From a virus, in IMG/VR virus record IMGVR_UViG_3300009551_000061, positions 1 through 47,714 of that record: a DNA stretch of 47,714 nucleotides. One strand, 5' to 3'. The position numbers and the translations under genes are program-made. Below, piece by piece: positions 17,384 to 25,380 of this stretch. Position 1 is the stretch's first letter, and every line of letters starts with the position of its first letter. Below the pieces are notes generated by a model. That model saw only the letters and a list, made by a program, of their open reading frames with translations. It was not told the DNA's origin and made no database searches.

Positions 17384-17417
17384 GCGAACCGGGGGCCGGG
17401 CAACCGGCCCCCTTCGC
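17384..17417 (+). terminator. Strong hairpin after the capsid gene (attenuator or RNA end protector)
   Basis: GCGAA, two unpaired C, and GGGGGCCGG pair with CCGGCCCCC and TTCGC around the loop GCAA, a GNRA tetraloop. The stem is 14 bp with one 2-base bulge. No T run follows, so it is more likely a partial terminator or a 3' stabiliser that lets capsid mRNA exceed that of downstream genes. Confidence 0.65.
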
Positions 17418-17442
17418 CCTACCAGGCAGTTGAGGAGACGCC

Positions 17443-18303
17443 ATGGCAACGATCAACAACGCACCAGCCCTCATCGACGCGCCCCCACCGCCACCACGGC
17501 CGTACGGGCTCTTCGATGTGGCCTTGGGGCCTATGCCGTTTCCGGTACCAGAAGCAGTTGGTGGAGGTCTCCAGTACGTCCCAGACGACTGCGTCAAAGA
17601 CATCTTCATGTACCAGATGAACTGCCCGGCAGTGTCTGGTTCCAAGACGTTCTCTGTGCTGGACACCCCCATCTCTGGGTCCCCGTTCGGGATCATCACC
17701 TCCTACGTCTGCGGCAGCATCGGGTTCTCTTTTGATGAGGCTGCGGAGCGGGTCCGTACCCGCATGACGTTGCGGGAGCAACGGGGTGTGGAGCGACGGG
17801 TCTGGCAGGGCTGGGATGCCTCCAACGGCCTGGGAACCGTGCCCGGGCTGTTCCGTAGTGCGACCGACCTTGGCACGTCAGGTTGTGTCACTGAGGCCGT
17901 GGAGATGCTGGAGCAGGCTCTGGCTGACAACGGAATCGTGGGCGGAGCAATCCACGCACGACCAGGAATGAGTGCTCACCTGTCCAACAACTACCTCGTT
18001 TACGAGGGGCCAGGGCGACTCAAGCGCACGGTGTACGGGACTCCTTACGTGTTCGGTCAGGGCTACGACGGAAGCGGCCCAGCCGGACAGGCGGCAACTG
18101 GTTCCGACGAGTACATGTACGCCTCGGGTCGGGTGCTCATTTGGGGCACGGACATTGCAATCCCAGACCCCCAGCAGACCATGGATCGGGCTCTTAACCA
18201 GATGTACGTTCTCGGCGAGAAGGTGTATCTGGCGGTCGTGGAGTGCGGTTCCTGGGCAGTGAAGGTAACCCGTACCTGCACCACAGCAGGAGGCGGAACG
18301 TGA
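17443..18303 (+). CDS. Virion structural protein next to capsid gene
   Basis: This 286-residue protein follows the capsid gene and has a Shine-Dalgarno GAGGAG. The N-terminus is Pro-rich (about 12-20). The body has recognisable blocks: EAAERVRTRMTLREQRGVERR (mid-protein, helical), GGAIHARPGMSAHL (about 167-180), GTPYVFGQGYDGSGP (about 198-212) and a C-terminal strand region ending VYLAVVECGSWAVKV. This order recalls capsid-like or capsid-associated proteins in actinophages, which may reflect a second coat or vertex protein. I do not recognise a defined family, so the call is by position and pattern. Confidence 0.65.
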   Translation: MATINNAPALIDAPPPPPRPYGLFDVALGPMPFPVPEAVGGGLQYVPDDCVKDIFMYQMNCPAVSGSKTFSVLDTPISGSPFGIITSYVCGSIGFSFDEAAERVRTRMTLREQRGVERRVWQGWDASNGLGTVPGLFRSATDLGTSGCVTEAVEMLEQALADNGIVGGAIHARPGMSAHLSNNYLVYEGPGRLKRTVYGTPYVFGQGYDGSGPAGQAATGSDEYMYASGRVLIWGTDIAIPDPQQTMDRALNQMYVLGEKVYLAVVECGSWAVKVTRTCTTAGGGT

Positions 18304-18334
18304 TCCCTCCTATGGGGCTGGAGAGTAGGAACCC

Positions 18335-19045
18335 ATGACCTCAACCTGTTTTACGCCCTTCAAGATTCCGAAGGTGCGGGTGACTCAGCTCAACTCCTGT
18401 GGTCAGGCGGTCACTGGGTGCTCCACTGTGGTCAGTGACGGCATCATCTCGGTCGCCTTGACCAAGGAGTATGAGGCCCGCCAGGAGTTCTTCGTCAAGA
18501 ACGGCAATGGTGACTTCTGCGTCAAGGAGACCAACCCACCGATCTTGAAGTGGATCAACCTGGTCCTCACCTTCTGCAACGTGGACCCGGAACTGATCAA
18601 CATCATGTCCGCCGAGCCCACGTACCTCAACGACGCTGTCTCGCCGTCCGCGATCGGTTACAACACCCAGGAGGGGACGGCAGCTAACGCCAACTTCGCC
18701 CTGGAAGGTTGGACCCGGATCACCAACAGCTCGGTGCCCTGTACGGGTAACACTCCCTTCGGGTACATGATCTTCCCGTGGGTGGTCGAGGGAACCGTTG
18801 GTGACGTGACCTATGAGAACGGTGCAGCCAGCTTCGTCCTCAACGCCCGGACCCGGTCCAACAGCCTCTGGGGTACTGGCCCGTACAACGTCAGCTACTC
18901 CGACAACCCAGTGGGATCCACGACACCACGGCCACTGTTCACGCCGATCACGTCAACGCAGCACAGTCGGATGTTCATTACTCGACTGGCCCCACCGGCT
19001 GCGACGTGTGGTTGCACGACCCTGGCCAGCCTGATCCCTAGCTAA
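18335..19045 (+). CDS. Probable major tail (tube) protein
   Basis: This 236-residue protein has the pattern VRVTQLNSCGQAV, then VVSDGIISVALTKEYEARQE, FVKNGNGDFCVKE, and WINLVLTFCNVDPELINIMS (about 70-90), which matches the order of actinophage major tail proteins (a DGF-V-S-V strand, a K-N-A-G-D-C-V turn, and F-C-x-V-D-P-E-L). The second half is beta-rich with many Thr and Asn. No other gene in the window fits the tail tube, and the usual place between neck and chaperones is empty. The unusual position just after the capsid genes lowers certainty. Confidence 0.65.
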   Translation: MTSTCFTPFKIPKVRVTQLNSCGQAVTGCSTVVSDGIISVALTKEYEARQEFFVKNGNGDFCVKETNPPILKWINLVLTFCNVDPELINIMSAEPTYLNDAVSPSAIGYNTQEGTAANANFALEGWTRITNSSVPCTGNTPFGYMIFPWVVEGTVGDVTYENGAASFVLNARTRSNSLWGTGPYNVSYSDNPVGSTTPRPLFTPITSTQHSRMFITRLAPPAATCGCTTLASLIPS

Positions 19046-19061
19046 CCGAAGGGGGGTCGCC

Positions 19062-19601
19062 GTGAGCGCGCTCATTGTCGTTGACGGCGACCCGTCCAAG
19101 GTCAACGTCAACGGATACACCAAGGGTGACCTCCTGGCCGCCAACGCGGTTGGGACGTTGCAGCCCATGCACATTGGCACCAACACCAATGTGCTGACCG
19201 CTGACTCAGCTCAGACCCTGAGCCTGAAGTACGCGCCTGGTGGCTCTGGTGGCTTGCCGGTCCCGTTCGTGCTCCCAGCAGTGAACCTGACCGACGCTGC
19301 CACCATTGCCACCAATGCGGCACTGGGCAACAACTTCCGGGTCACCTTGACGGCTACTGGTCACGTTCTGGGCGCCCCTACCAATCCCACTGATGAGCAG
19401 ATGTGTATGTGGGAGATCAAGCAGGGTGGGACTGGGAACAACGCTTTGACCCTGGCCAGCGGGGCGGGGGGGTTCCTGTTCGGGACCGACCTAACTTCCA
19501 TCACCTTGTCCACTGCGGTCGGGGCTACGGACCTCCTGGGCTGCCGGTACATCGCCAGTGCTAACCGGTGGTGGGTCATCGCCTTCATGAAGGGGTTCTA
19601 A
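19062..19601 (+). CDS. Beta-rich virion protein with fibre-tip-like domain
   Basis: This 179-residue protein starts at GTG after AAGGGGGG. Residues about 75-179 have the pattern DAATIATNAALGNNFRVTL, then NPTDEQMCMWEIKQGGTG, SGAGGFLFGTD and the ending WWVIAFMKGF, which is a module common at the C-termini of phage tail fibres and other virion spikes. The N-terminal 70 residues are an adapter of unknown type. Its place among head and neck genes suggests a head-decorating or early tail fibre role. Confidence 0.65.
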   Translation: MSALIVVDGDPSKVNVNGYTKGDLLAANAVGTLQPMHIGTNTNVLTADSAQTLSLKYAPGGSGGLPVPFVLPAVNLTDAATIATNAALGNNFRVTLTATGHVLGAPTNPTDEQMCMWEIKQGGTGNNALTLASGAGGFLFGTDLTSITLSTAVGATDLLGCRYIASANRWWVIAFMKGF

Positions 19602-19742
19602 GTGGAGTTCCTGTATGGCCTGGAAGTGACCGCCGAGATTGAGGTCATCCCCGCTGGCACGTTGCAGCCGGGGGACCTTGTCAAGGTCGAAGAAGGCAAG
19701 GTAACTGTGCTCCGACCGGAGCCTGAGGAGGACGAAGAATGA
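19602..19742 (+). CDS. Small acidic protein, 46 residues
   Basis: The gene starts at a GTG one base after the previous stop (AAGGGG Shine-Dalgarno) and its stop overlaps the next start (ATGA). The protein is acidic, with a C-terminal run of Glu/Asp (RPEPEEDEE), and a Gly-rich turn LQPGDLVKVEEGKV that suggests a small beta unit. No family recognised. The tight packing with both neighbours supports it as a real gene. Confidence 0.65.
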   Translation: MEFLYGLEVTAEIEVIPAGTLQPGDLVKVEEGKVTVLRPEPEEDEE

Positions 19743-20125
19743 CTGTCGGTCTGAGCCCCACCCTCCTGGCCAACAAGTGGCTGGACATGCTGGGAGGTAC
19801 TGCCTTCACCGCCCCGGCCGGTGCCTTTGCTGAGCTTCACCTGGGTGATCCTGGCGTCAACGGAACCTCTAACCCGTCGACAGAGACCACCCGAAAGTCC
19901 ATCACCTACGGTGCGGCCTCTGCTGGTTCCAAGGCCATGACCAACACCCCGTCTTGGGCCTGGGTTCAGGGCACGGAGACGATCAGTCATCTGGCCATTT
20001 GGGATGCCGTCTCCGCTGGCAACTTCCTGTTCTCCATCACCCTGACCGCCAGCAAGCAAGTAGCGAACGGTGACACCTTGAACCTCACCGCCTTGTCTAT
20101 CTCGTTCACCCCACTGGCGGCATGA
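19739..20125 (+). CDS. Small beta-rich virion protein (tail-fibre-like family)
   Basis: This 128-residue protein has the pattern FAELHLGDPGVNGTSNP (about 29-45), then ITYGAASAGSKAM, HLAIWDAVSAGNFLFSITL and a C-terminal GDTLNLTALSISF strand pair. This is the layout of a widespread small phage virion family (L-H-T-G-D-P-G, then W-D-A) found with tail fibres and decoration proteins. The exact structure it joins is unknown. Confidence 0.65.
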   Translation: MTVGLSPTLLANKWLDMLGGTAFTAPAGAFAELHLGDPGVNGTSNPSTETTRKSITYGAASAGSKAMTNTPSWAWVQGTETISHLAIWDAVSAGNFLFSITLTASKQVANGDTLNLTALSISFTPLAA

Positions 20126-20126
20126 C

Positions 20127-20717
20127 ATGAGCCTTCAGACCTGGGAAGAAACCCTCACCACACTCAAGGTCGACAGCCCCCTCCAGACCACGTTCACCAC
20201 GGCCAAGTCCATCTTCGGCGTGGACGGCACCGACAAGTCCGCAGCGGCCAAGTACACGCTGCCGGCCAACTTCTGGGTCCCGGGTAAGTCGGTCAACGTC
20301 CGCCTGATGGGGGACATCTCTAACATCGTCACCACCCCCGGCACGATCGTGTTCCAGTTCATGCTCGGGGCGGTCATTGCCTGGACATCAGGCAACATCC
20401 AGCTCTCCACCACGGCACACACCACGCTGCCGTTCTGGCTTGATCTGGAACTGACCTGTCAGAACGAGGGTGCGGGCACTCAGGCCAACCTCATGGGGCA
20501 GGGCATCATCACTTCTCAGACCGTGGTCAACACCAACGTTGCCGACTCGGTGGCCAACACCCTGCCGACCCTGTTGCTGCCCAACACCACCCCCGCAGTG
20601 GGAACCGGCTTCGACTCGACCGCAACACAGAAGGTGGACATCTTCGTCGGGTTCTCCGTCAGCAATGCGGGCAACGGCGTTCGGGCCCGGCAGTACCGAC
20701 TCCGCGCACTGAACTAA
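20127..20717 (+). CDS. Beta-rich virion protein, unknown family
   Basis: This 196-residue protein has repeated hydrophobic/polar alternation with strands such as VNVRLMGDISNI and LPFWLDLELTCQNEG, suggesting a jelly-roll or beta-sandwich fold used by capsid decoration and fibre proteins. No charged enzyme-like motif is visible. It follows the previous gene after one base. Function in the virion surface is inferred from context. Confidence 0.6.
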   Translation: MSLQTWEETLTTLKVDSPLQTTFTTAKSIFGVDGTDKSAAAKYTLPANFWVPGKSVNVRLMGDISNIVTTPGTIVFQFMLGAVIAWTSGNIQLSTTAHTTLPFWLDLELTCQNEGAGTQANLMGQGIITSQTVVNTNVADSVANTLPTLLLPNTTPAVGTGFDSTATQKVDIFVGFSVSNAGNGVRARQYRLRALN

Positions 20718-20744
20718 CCCCACCGGCCCTCATAGGGAGGTGGG
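20718..20744 (+). promoter_or_regulatory. Hairpin that includes the ribosome binding site of the repeat-fibre gene
   Basis: CCCACC (20719-20724) pairs with GGTGGG (20739-20744), and inside it CCCT pairs with AGGG around a CAT loop. The Shine-Dalgarno GGGAGG (20735-20740) is within the stem, so the structure could hide it and lower translation of the gene that starts at 20748. Confidence 0.55.
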
Positions 20745-20747
20745 CGC

Positions 20748-22088
20748 ATGAGTCTCAACTTTGGTGCCGCCAACTCTCACGTCAACTTTTCCATTGGTAA
20801 CGCCGCCAATGTGAGCAACGGCGCGTTCACCATGATGACCCTGTGGCTTATGCCCAGCACGGGGCTGAACAGTGGCTTTATTGCTGCCCTGCTCAGCGGG
20901 ACCGACCAACGCGCTTATGGTGTGGATACCGCCCACCTGTTCGGTGACAACGACTTCTCGTCCGGATTCGGCACCCTGACCGGAGCCCACTGGTATTGGA
21001 CAGCCATCACCAAACCAGCCGGAGCGGCCCACTACCGTTGCCACTTCAAGGACTACACGGCCGGTGGGGCCTGGTCACACGGCGAGGCCGTCGGGGCAGC
21101 TAATCACACCGACCCCGGCACGTCCAACTCGCTCCAGGTCGGGGCGGGCACCAGCTTCGCAGCCTCCACTGGTGACGTGGCTGTTGCTGCCCTGTGGACT
21201 TCCGAGCTGGCCGACCTGACCATTGAGGCCCTTGCCACCTCGGCCTTGAAAGACCTCATGGCGGGCAACCCGCAATGGGCAACCCGCTTCATGCAGTCAG
21301 CGCCCACCTCCATCCAGGACCTGACTGGTGGAGGTGGTAACGAGACCAGCCGGACCGGCACCATCACCACGACGGCCGACCCACCGGCTTTTGATTTCTC
21401 CCTGACCGCAACCATCGGTCAGCAGGCCACTAACCGGCACCCCGGCAAGGGTCCGGGTAAGGCGAGGTTCTTCCAGTCCCCACGGCCGACCAATACCGGC
21501 AACGTCGTCACCATTGACGGCTCCCTGACCGTCACGGCGAACCGCACCGCCACTGTGGCTATAACCCACACCATTGGTGGTTCTCTGACCGTCACAGCGA
21601 ATCGCACTGCCACTGTGGCTGTAGCCCACACCATCGGTGGTTCTCTGACGGTTACAGCAAACCGGACTGCCACGGTGGCGGTGACCCACACCATCGGTGG
21701 CTCCAGGCCAACGACGGTCAACCGGACCGCCACGATAGCGGTGACTCACACCATCGGTGGCTCCCTGGTGGTCACTGCGAGCCGTACTGCCACGGTTGCG
21801 GTGACCCATACCATCGGTGGCTCCAGGCCGACCACAGTCAACCGAGCGGCCACCGTGGCGGTTACCCACACCATCTCCGGATCTCGGCCAATCACAGTCA
21901 ACTTGGCTGCCACGGCCGATGTACCGGGAGTGGTGACCATTAGCGGATCCCTGGTGGTCACTGCATCCAGGACCGCCACGGTGGCGGTCGTTCATACTGT
22001 CTCTGGTTCGTTGATTGTCGTAGTTACTAGGTCAGCTACGGCTGGCGGTTCACAACGCACGTACCTGTTCCTGCCGTTCTTTGGATGA
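20748..22088 (+). CDS. Lectin-like protein with nine 20-residue tandem repeats
   Basis: This 446-residue protein has two parts. Residues about 1-190 have the strand pattern of a LamG/concanavalin-like beta-sandwich (starting with FGAANSHVNFSI and AFTMMTLWLM), which suggests sugar or surface binding. Residues 257 to about 435 are nine tandem units of about 20 residues, each like GSLTVTANRTATVAVTHTIG; unit 7 has two extra residues. The repeats have regular alternating small and hydrophobic residues, so they may form a stacked beta fibre. A C-terminal tail YLFLPFFG ends the protein. Likely a surface fibre or decoration, inferred. Confidence 0.7.
   Translation: MSLNFGAANSHVNFSIGNAANVSNGAFTMMTLWLMPSTGLNSGFIAALLSGTDQRAYGVDTAHLFGDNDFSSGFGTLTGAHWYWTAITKPAGAAHYRCHFKDYTAGGAWSHGEAVGAANHTDPGTSNSLQVGAGTSFAASTGDVAVAALWTSELADLTIEALATSALKDLMAGNPQWATRFMQSAPTSIQDLTGGGGNETSRTGTITTTADPPAFDFSLTATIGQQATNRHPGKGPGKARFFQSPRPTNTGNVVTIDGSLTVTANRTATVAITHTIGGSLTVTANRTATVAVAHTIGGSLTVTANRTATVAVTHTIGGSRPTTVNRTATIAVTHTIGGSLVVTASRTATVAVTHTIGGSRPTTVNRAATVAVTHTISGSRPITVNLAATADVPGVVTISGSLVVTASRTATVAVVHTVSGSLIVVVTRSATAGGSQRTYLFLPFFG
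21516..22050 (+). repeat. Nine-unit tandem repeat inside the fibre-like gene
   Basis: Units of 60 bases begin at 21516 and repeat in frame up to about 22050, with one unit of 66 bases (21876-21941). Units 1-3 are very close, units 4 and 6 carry a GSRPTTVNR variant, and units 5 and 8 carry GSLVVTASR. This alternation points to duplication of blocks and to unequal recombination. Confidence 0.85.
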
Positions 22089-22100
22089 GAAGCTGATCAC

Positions 22101-23216
22101 ATGACCGTCTCGTTGGTATCAGGTGCAGGGGGACCCCTGGTTCTGGAGGTGCGCCAATTTGACGGTGGCCCCCTAGTCAACCTGGACTCGCTGCCCACAA
22201 TCACCATTCAGAACCTTCAGAATGGTGCGGTGATCGTGGGCCCCACCACGACCGGGGTTCAGCATCCGGCCACAGGGGTCTACACCTACAACTGGTCTGC
22301 TGCGGTCAGCGGTGGCCTCTACCTTGACATCTGGAATGGCGCGGTCAGTGGGACCCCATACCAGGGGTCAGAGTCGATCATTGTCTACAACGCCTCCACG
22401 GTCACCGTGGGCCCCTGTGAGGATGGCTGGGAAGTAGACACCTCCTGCTGCGCGGAGTGGGACACGTACACCACCGAGCTTCAGGACGCGGCCAAGACCT
22501 ACGCCAGGCTCGTGCTCTGGGCAGCCACCGGGCGCAGGTTCGGCCTATGTACCGTCACAGTCCGACCATGTGGCCGCTATTGCAGCGGCAACGACGGTTG
22601 GGGGGACGTGTATGGGTACTACTGGAACGGCGAGGGGTTCTTCGTTCCGTACCTGTTCAACGGAGCGTGGCGCAACTGCTGGTGCGGCAATGGCGCTGGA
22701 TGTATGTCCTGCCAGCCGGATTGCCAGGTCTACCTGGATGGGCCCGTCAACTCGATCGTGAACGTCATTCAGAACGGTTCCGTAATCGACCCGGCCACAT
22801 ACCGCGTCGACAACAACACCTGGTTGGTCCGGACTCACGACCAGTCGGATGACAACTGCTGGATCCTCAAGCAGGACTATAACAAGGGGATCACTGCTGA
22901 CAACACTCTTCAGGTCACGTACCTGAAGGGCATTCCCGTCCCAACGGCTCTGGTCAATGCTGGCGGGGAGCTGGCTTGCGAGTGGGCTAAGGCCTGCTTG
23001 GGTCAGGCCTGCCGGTTGCCCCAACGGGTCACCTCGATCTCACGGCAGGGGGTAACGGTTTCATTGGCCGACGTGGATGCGCTGCTGATGAACAACCTGA
23101 CCGGAATCCCCACCGTGGACAACATCATCCACGCCTTCAACCCCTACCATATCCAGTCACGGATGAGCGTAGTGTCCCCTGACATCCCCCTACCTAGGAA
23201 GACGACCTGGCCGTGA
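22101..23216 (+). CDS. Head-to-tail adaptor protein
   Basis: This 371-residue protein has an N-terminal beta-rich domain (about 1-100, Ig-like strand pattern) followed by a helical adaptor domain. Conserved blocks are WRNCWCGNGAGCMSCQPDCQ (about 191-210), QVYLDGPVNSIVNVIQNGS, RVDNNTWLVRTHD, VTYLKGIPVP and the ending CRLPQRVTSISRQGV, the pattern of the actinophage connector that caps the portal. The many Cys residues (over 15) are notable and could bind metal or form disulphides. The N-terminal domain is an addition to the core connector. Confidence 0.75.
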   Translation: MTVSLVSGAGGPLVLEVRQFDGGPLVNLDSLPTITIQNLQNGAVIVGPTTTGVQHPATGVYTYNWSAAVSGGLYLDIWNGAVSGTPYQGSESIIVYNASTVTVGPCEDGWEVDTSCCAEWDTYTTELQDAAKTYARLVLWAATGRRFGLCTVTVRPCGRYCSGNDGWGDVYGYYWNGEGFFVPYLFNGAWRNCWCGNGAGCMSCQPDCQVYLDGPVNSIVNVIQNGSVIDPATYRVDNNTWLVRTHDQSDDNCWILKQDYNKGITADNTLQVTYLKGIPVPTALVNAGGELACEWAKACLGQACRLPQRVTSISRQGVTVSLADVDALLMNNLTGIPTVDNIIHAFNPYHIQSRMSVVSPDIPLPRKTTWP

Positions 23217-23821
23217 GTTTTCCTAGCCCCGATCCGCTTTTCGTCATCAGCCAGGCCGCACTGACCTGTCTGAGCAGTGCCATCGCCACGGTCACGGCGG
23301 CTGCCGCTGCGGCCGGAACGGGCTATGAGTGGAAGGCCCCCCAACAGGTTTGCTACCGGGTCTCCACTCAGATCCCCTTCGACATCGACAAGTACCAGGA
23401 CCTGTGTTGCCAGGGTCTGGGCTATGTGGCCATCGGGGGTACCTGGCCCACTGCCAATCAGTTCCCCGAACAGGACATCCAGCGCCAGGCTGAGACCTCT
23501 TGCTTCCCCCCGGCGTGGGGCCAGGAAGTCAGGATGGGCCTGGTGCGCTGTGTCCCGGTGGGAACGCAGGGCACTGGTGCGGCCGAGTTTGGGATGCCGA
23601 CCTGCACCGAGTGGACCGCTGCTGCGATCGAGAACATGTGGGACTCCGTGGTGCTGCGCAAGGCCATGTGCTGCTTCCGGGCCGCCATCCGCAACAACGC
23701 CAACACGTTCTTCGAGGGCATGTCGTTTGTGATCGACCGCCAGATTCAGGGACCCCCCCTGGGTGGTTGCGTGGAACGGTATGTCAGCGCCACCGTTCAG
23801 TTCCCCAACTGTGATTGCTGA
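23213..23821 (+). CDS. Head-tail connector / neck protein
   Basis: This 202-residue protein overlaps the adaptor gene by four bases (GTGA). The pattern ALTCLSSAI (about 16-24), YQDLCCQGLGYVAI, EVRMGLVRCVPV (about 106-117) and a C-terminal strand pair ending QFPNCDC fits the stopper or tail-terminator position of actinophage necks. It is Cys-rich like the adaptor. Exact identity (stopper or terminator) cannot be decided by eye. Confidence 0.65.
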   Translation: MSFPSPDPLFVISQAALTCLSSAIATVTAAAAAAGTGYEWKAPQQVCYRVSTQIPFDIDKYQDLCCQGLGYVAIGGTWPTANQFPEQDIQRQAETSCFPPAWGQEVRMGLVRCVPVGTQGTGAAEFGMPTCTEWTAAAIENMWDSVVLRKAMCCFRAAIRNNANTFFEGMSFVIDRQIQGPPLGGCVERYVSATVQFPNCDC

Positions 23822-23973
23822 TGCGCCTGGTCCTGGTGATCCCCATGAAGACGTTCGACGACTTCGAGCGGGACGTACCACGGTGGGTCTACATGACCGA
23901 GCGCACTGCTAACCTGATCGTGTTGAATTACCTCCGCCTCGTCTGGGATCCGGCCTGGGATGCCTCAAGCTAG
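23821..23973 (+). CDS. Hypothetical protein, 50 residues, neck region
   Basis: The ATG overlaps the previous stop (TGATG) and its end overlaps the next gene by 14 bases. The protein begins MRLVLVIPMKTFDDFERD and has aromatic residues (RWVYM, VWDPAW). This tight nesting on both sides supports a real gene. No family recognised. Confidence 0.6.
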   Translation: MRLVLVIPMKTFDDFERDVPRWVYMTERTANLIVLNYLRLVWDPAWDASS

Positions 23974-24454
23974 AGTTCGCATCAATATTCCGAAGGCCTA
24001 CGCGGTCGCCGGTAGGGATGCTGCGCAGTTCATGGAGATGATTCTCCAGGAGATGCGCGCCGGGGCGGTGGCGATCCTGAGCGAGGGCCCGTACGTCACT
24101 GGGGAGCTGGCGGCCTCCATCGAGTTGCAGGGCCCGAAGGTGTACGGCACTCAGGTCCGTGGTGCGGTCGGGTCCCGACTGCCTCAGGCCCTAGTTGTGC
24201 ACGACGGGGCCCGGGTGCACGACATTTTCCCGAAGAACGCCTCGCACTTCTACCGGTTCGGGTCCAGGAAGCGACCACAGCTCAGGTTCTTCTGGCGCAA
24301 GGCTGGCAAGGTTGTGTACTTCCCTCACATCCCTGGCTCGGCCCGTCGGATCGGGTACTCCCATCCGGGCATGAGGGGCAAAAAGTATCTGGAAATTCCC
24401 CTCCAGGTGGTGGGACGTCGCCATGGTTTCAAGGTAACTACCCGGGATATATGA
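23960..24454 (+). CDS. HK97 gp10-like neck/tail component
   Basis: This 164-residue protein has the pattern of HK97 gp10-type proteins: an N-terminal helix with AAQFMEMILQEMRAGAVAIL, then GPYVTGELAASI (a conserved T-G-x-L-x-x-S turn), a GAVGSRLPQALVVHDGARVH block, and the ending KKYLEIPLQVV. Gp10-like proteins act at the head-tail junction or tail completion. The gene ends by overlapping the first chaperone gene (ATGA). Confidence 0.75.
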   Translation: MPQARVRINIPKAYAVAGRDAAQFMEMILQEMRAGAVAILSEGPYVTGELAASIELQGPKVYGTQVRGAVGSRLPQALVVHDGARVHDIFPKNASHFYRFGSRKRPQLRFFWRKAGKVVYFPHIPGSARRIGYSHPGMRGKKYLEIPLQVVGRRHGFKVTTRDI

Positions 24455-24822
24455 TCCCCCCCATGACGCAACCTGAGGACCGGGCAGAGCGCCGGACTAC
24501 CACAGTTCCCATCGCTGGACATGAGTTCCTCATCAAGGAACTGACCGACGTCCAGGTCATGCACCTCAACCGCTACGCCCGCATCCTGGCGGCCGACAAT
24601 GTGCCCTTCAGCTCCAAGTCTGAGGCCATGGACAAGATGTTCTCCATCGTTCACAACTGTGTGGCGGAGGCTGAGCAGCTCACCTTCCTCATTGCCCTGG
24701 AAGAGGAGGGCGAGGTGACCCTGCGGGACCTGGTCATTTTCGCCAGGGCCTTCAATGAGAAGCCTGAGACCACCGAACCCGCTGTGGTGAGACGCCGTGG
24801 TCGGCCCCGCAAGTCAGCCTGA
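24451..24822 (+). CDS. Tail assembly chaperone, first frame
   Basis: This 123-residue protein lies two genes before the tape measure, where siphoviruses encode tail assembly chaperones. Its body FLIKELTDVQVMHLNRYARI and LRDLVIFARAFNEKP is acidic and helical, and the last residues RRRGRPRKSA are basic. The CCC codon at 24805-24807 is followed by a C, so a +1 slip would continue into the next frame, giving a fused long form as in lambda gpG-gpT. A second in-frame ATG at 24463 is a possible alternative start. Confidence 0.75.
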   Translation: MIPPMTQPEDRAERRTTTVPIAGHEFLIKELTDVQVMHLNRYARILAADNVPFSSKSEAMDKMFSIVHNCVAEAEQLTFLIALEEEGEVTLRDLVIFARAFNEKPETTEPAVVRRRGRPRKSA

Positions 24823-25360
24823 AACCCCCCGGGCCAACGTCCCCCGGACCAACCGAGATCCGGTGCGTTCACTGCGCCCGGGTCCGGTTGCGTTCATGGT
24901 TAAGGGCAAGGAGTACGAGATACCCGCCCTGCCCGCTGCGGACTGGCTTGAGGTGCTGATGCGCCCCGACTGGGGTGGTGATGACATCTTCGTTGAGCTG
25001 ATGCCAGAGGGCATCAGTCTGGTCCTTGGTGACCTGGAACCAGACCAGGCAGAAGACCTGGCACTGGACGTCATTGAGGAGGTCACCGGGCGCCATTGGT
25101 GGGTAGCAGTACGGCTCATTCAGACCCTGGCGAAGACCTGGGACGTCATGGGCGCCGAGGCCACCTTCAACCACGTGGACCCGGAGAGGCTGTCTCTGGC
25201 CGCCTGGATGGACGCCATGTTGGTGCTGCTGATGAGCCGGCTCAAGGACCAGGACGCCACCATGTTCGCGGCCCAACTGGAAGCTCCACCCTTTGGGGAG
25301 GAGATCCCCGAGGAGGAGATGGCTATTTCCGAGGGACAGTTCCTCTCCATGTCTGACTAG
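24797..25360 (+). CDS. Tail assembly chaperone, second frame
   Basis: This 187-residue frame overlaps the end of the first chaperone by 26 bases and is in the +1 frame. It holds EIPALPAADWLEVLMRPDWG (about 42-61), DDIFVELMPEG and a helical acidic C-terminus with WMDAMLVLLMSRL, the layout of second chaperone halves. It could be made by +1 frameshift at 24805-24808 or from the GTG at 24797, whose Shine-Dalgarno is weak (GGTGAG). It directly precedes the tape measure. Confidence 0.75.
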   Translation: MVGPASQPETPRANVPRTNRDPVRSLRPGPVAFMVKGKEYEIPALPAADWLEVLMRPDWGGDDIFVELMPEGISLVLGDLEPDQAEDLALDVIEEVTGRHWWVAVRLIQTLAKTWDVMGAEATFNHVDPERLSLAAWMDAMLVLLMSRLKDQDATMFAAQLEAPPFGEEIPEEEMAISEGQFLSMSD

Positions 25361-25380
25361 CCGTAGCATGGTCATGTGGC

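Noticed and set aside
21297-21995. Minus-strand repeat-containing frame opposite the tandem repeats
   Set aside because: Its repeats only mirror the plus-strand repeats; there is no start signal or family pattern.
21516-22050. Regular 60-base repeats considered as a CRISPR array
   Set aside because: The units are contiguous, in frame and have no unique spacers, so they are protein repeats.
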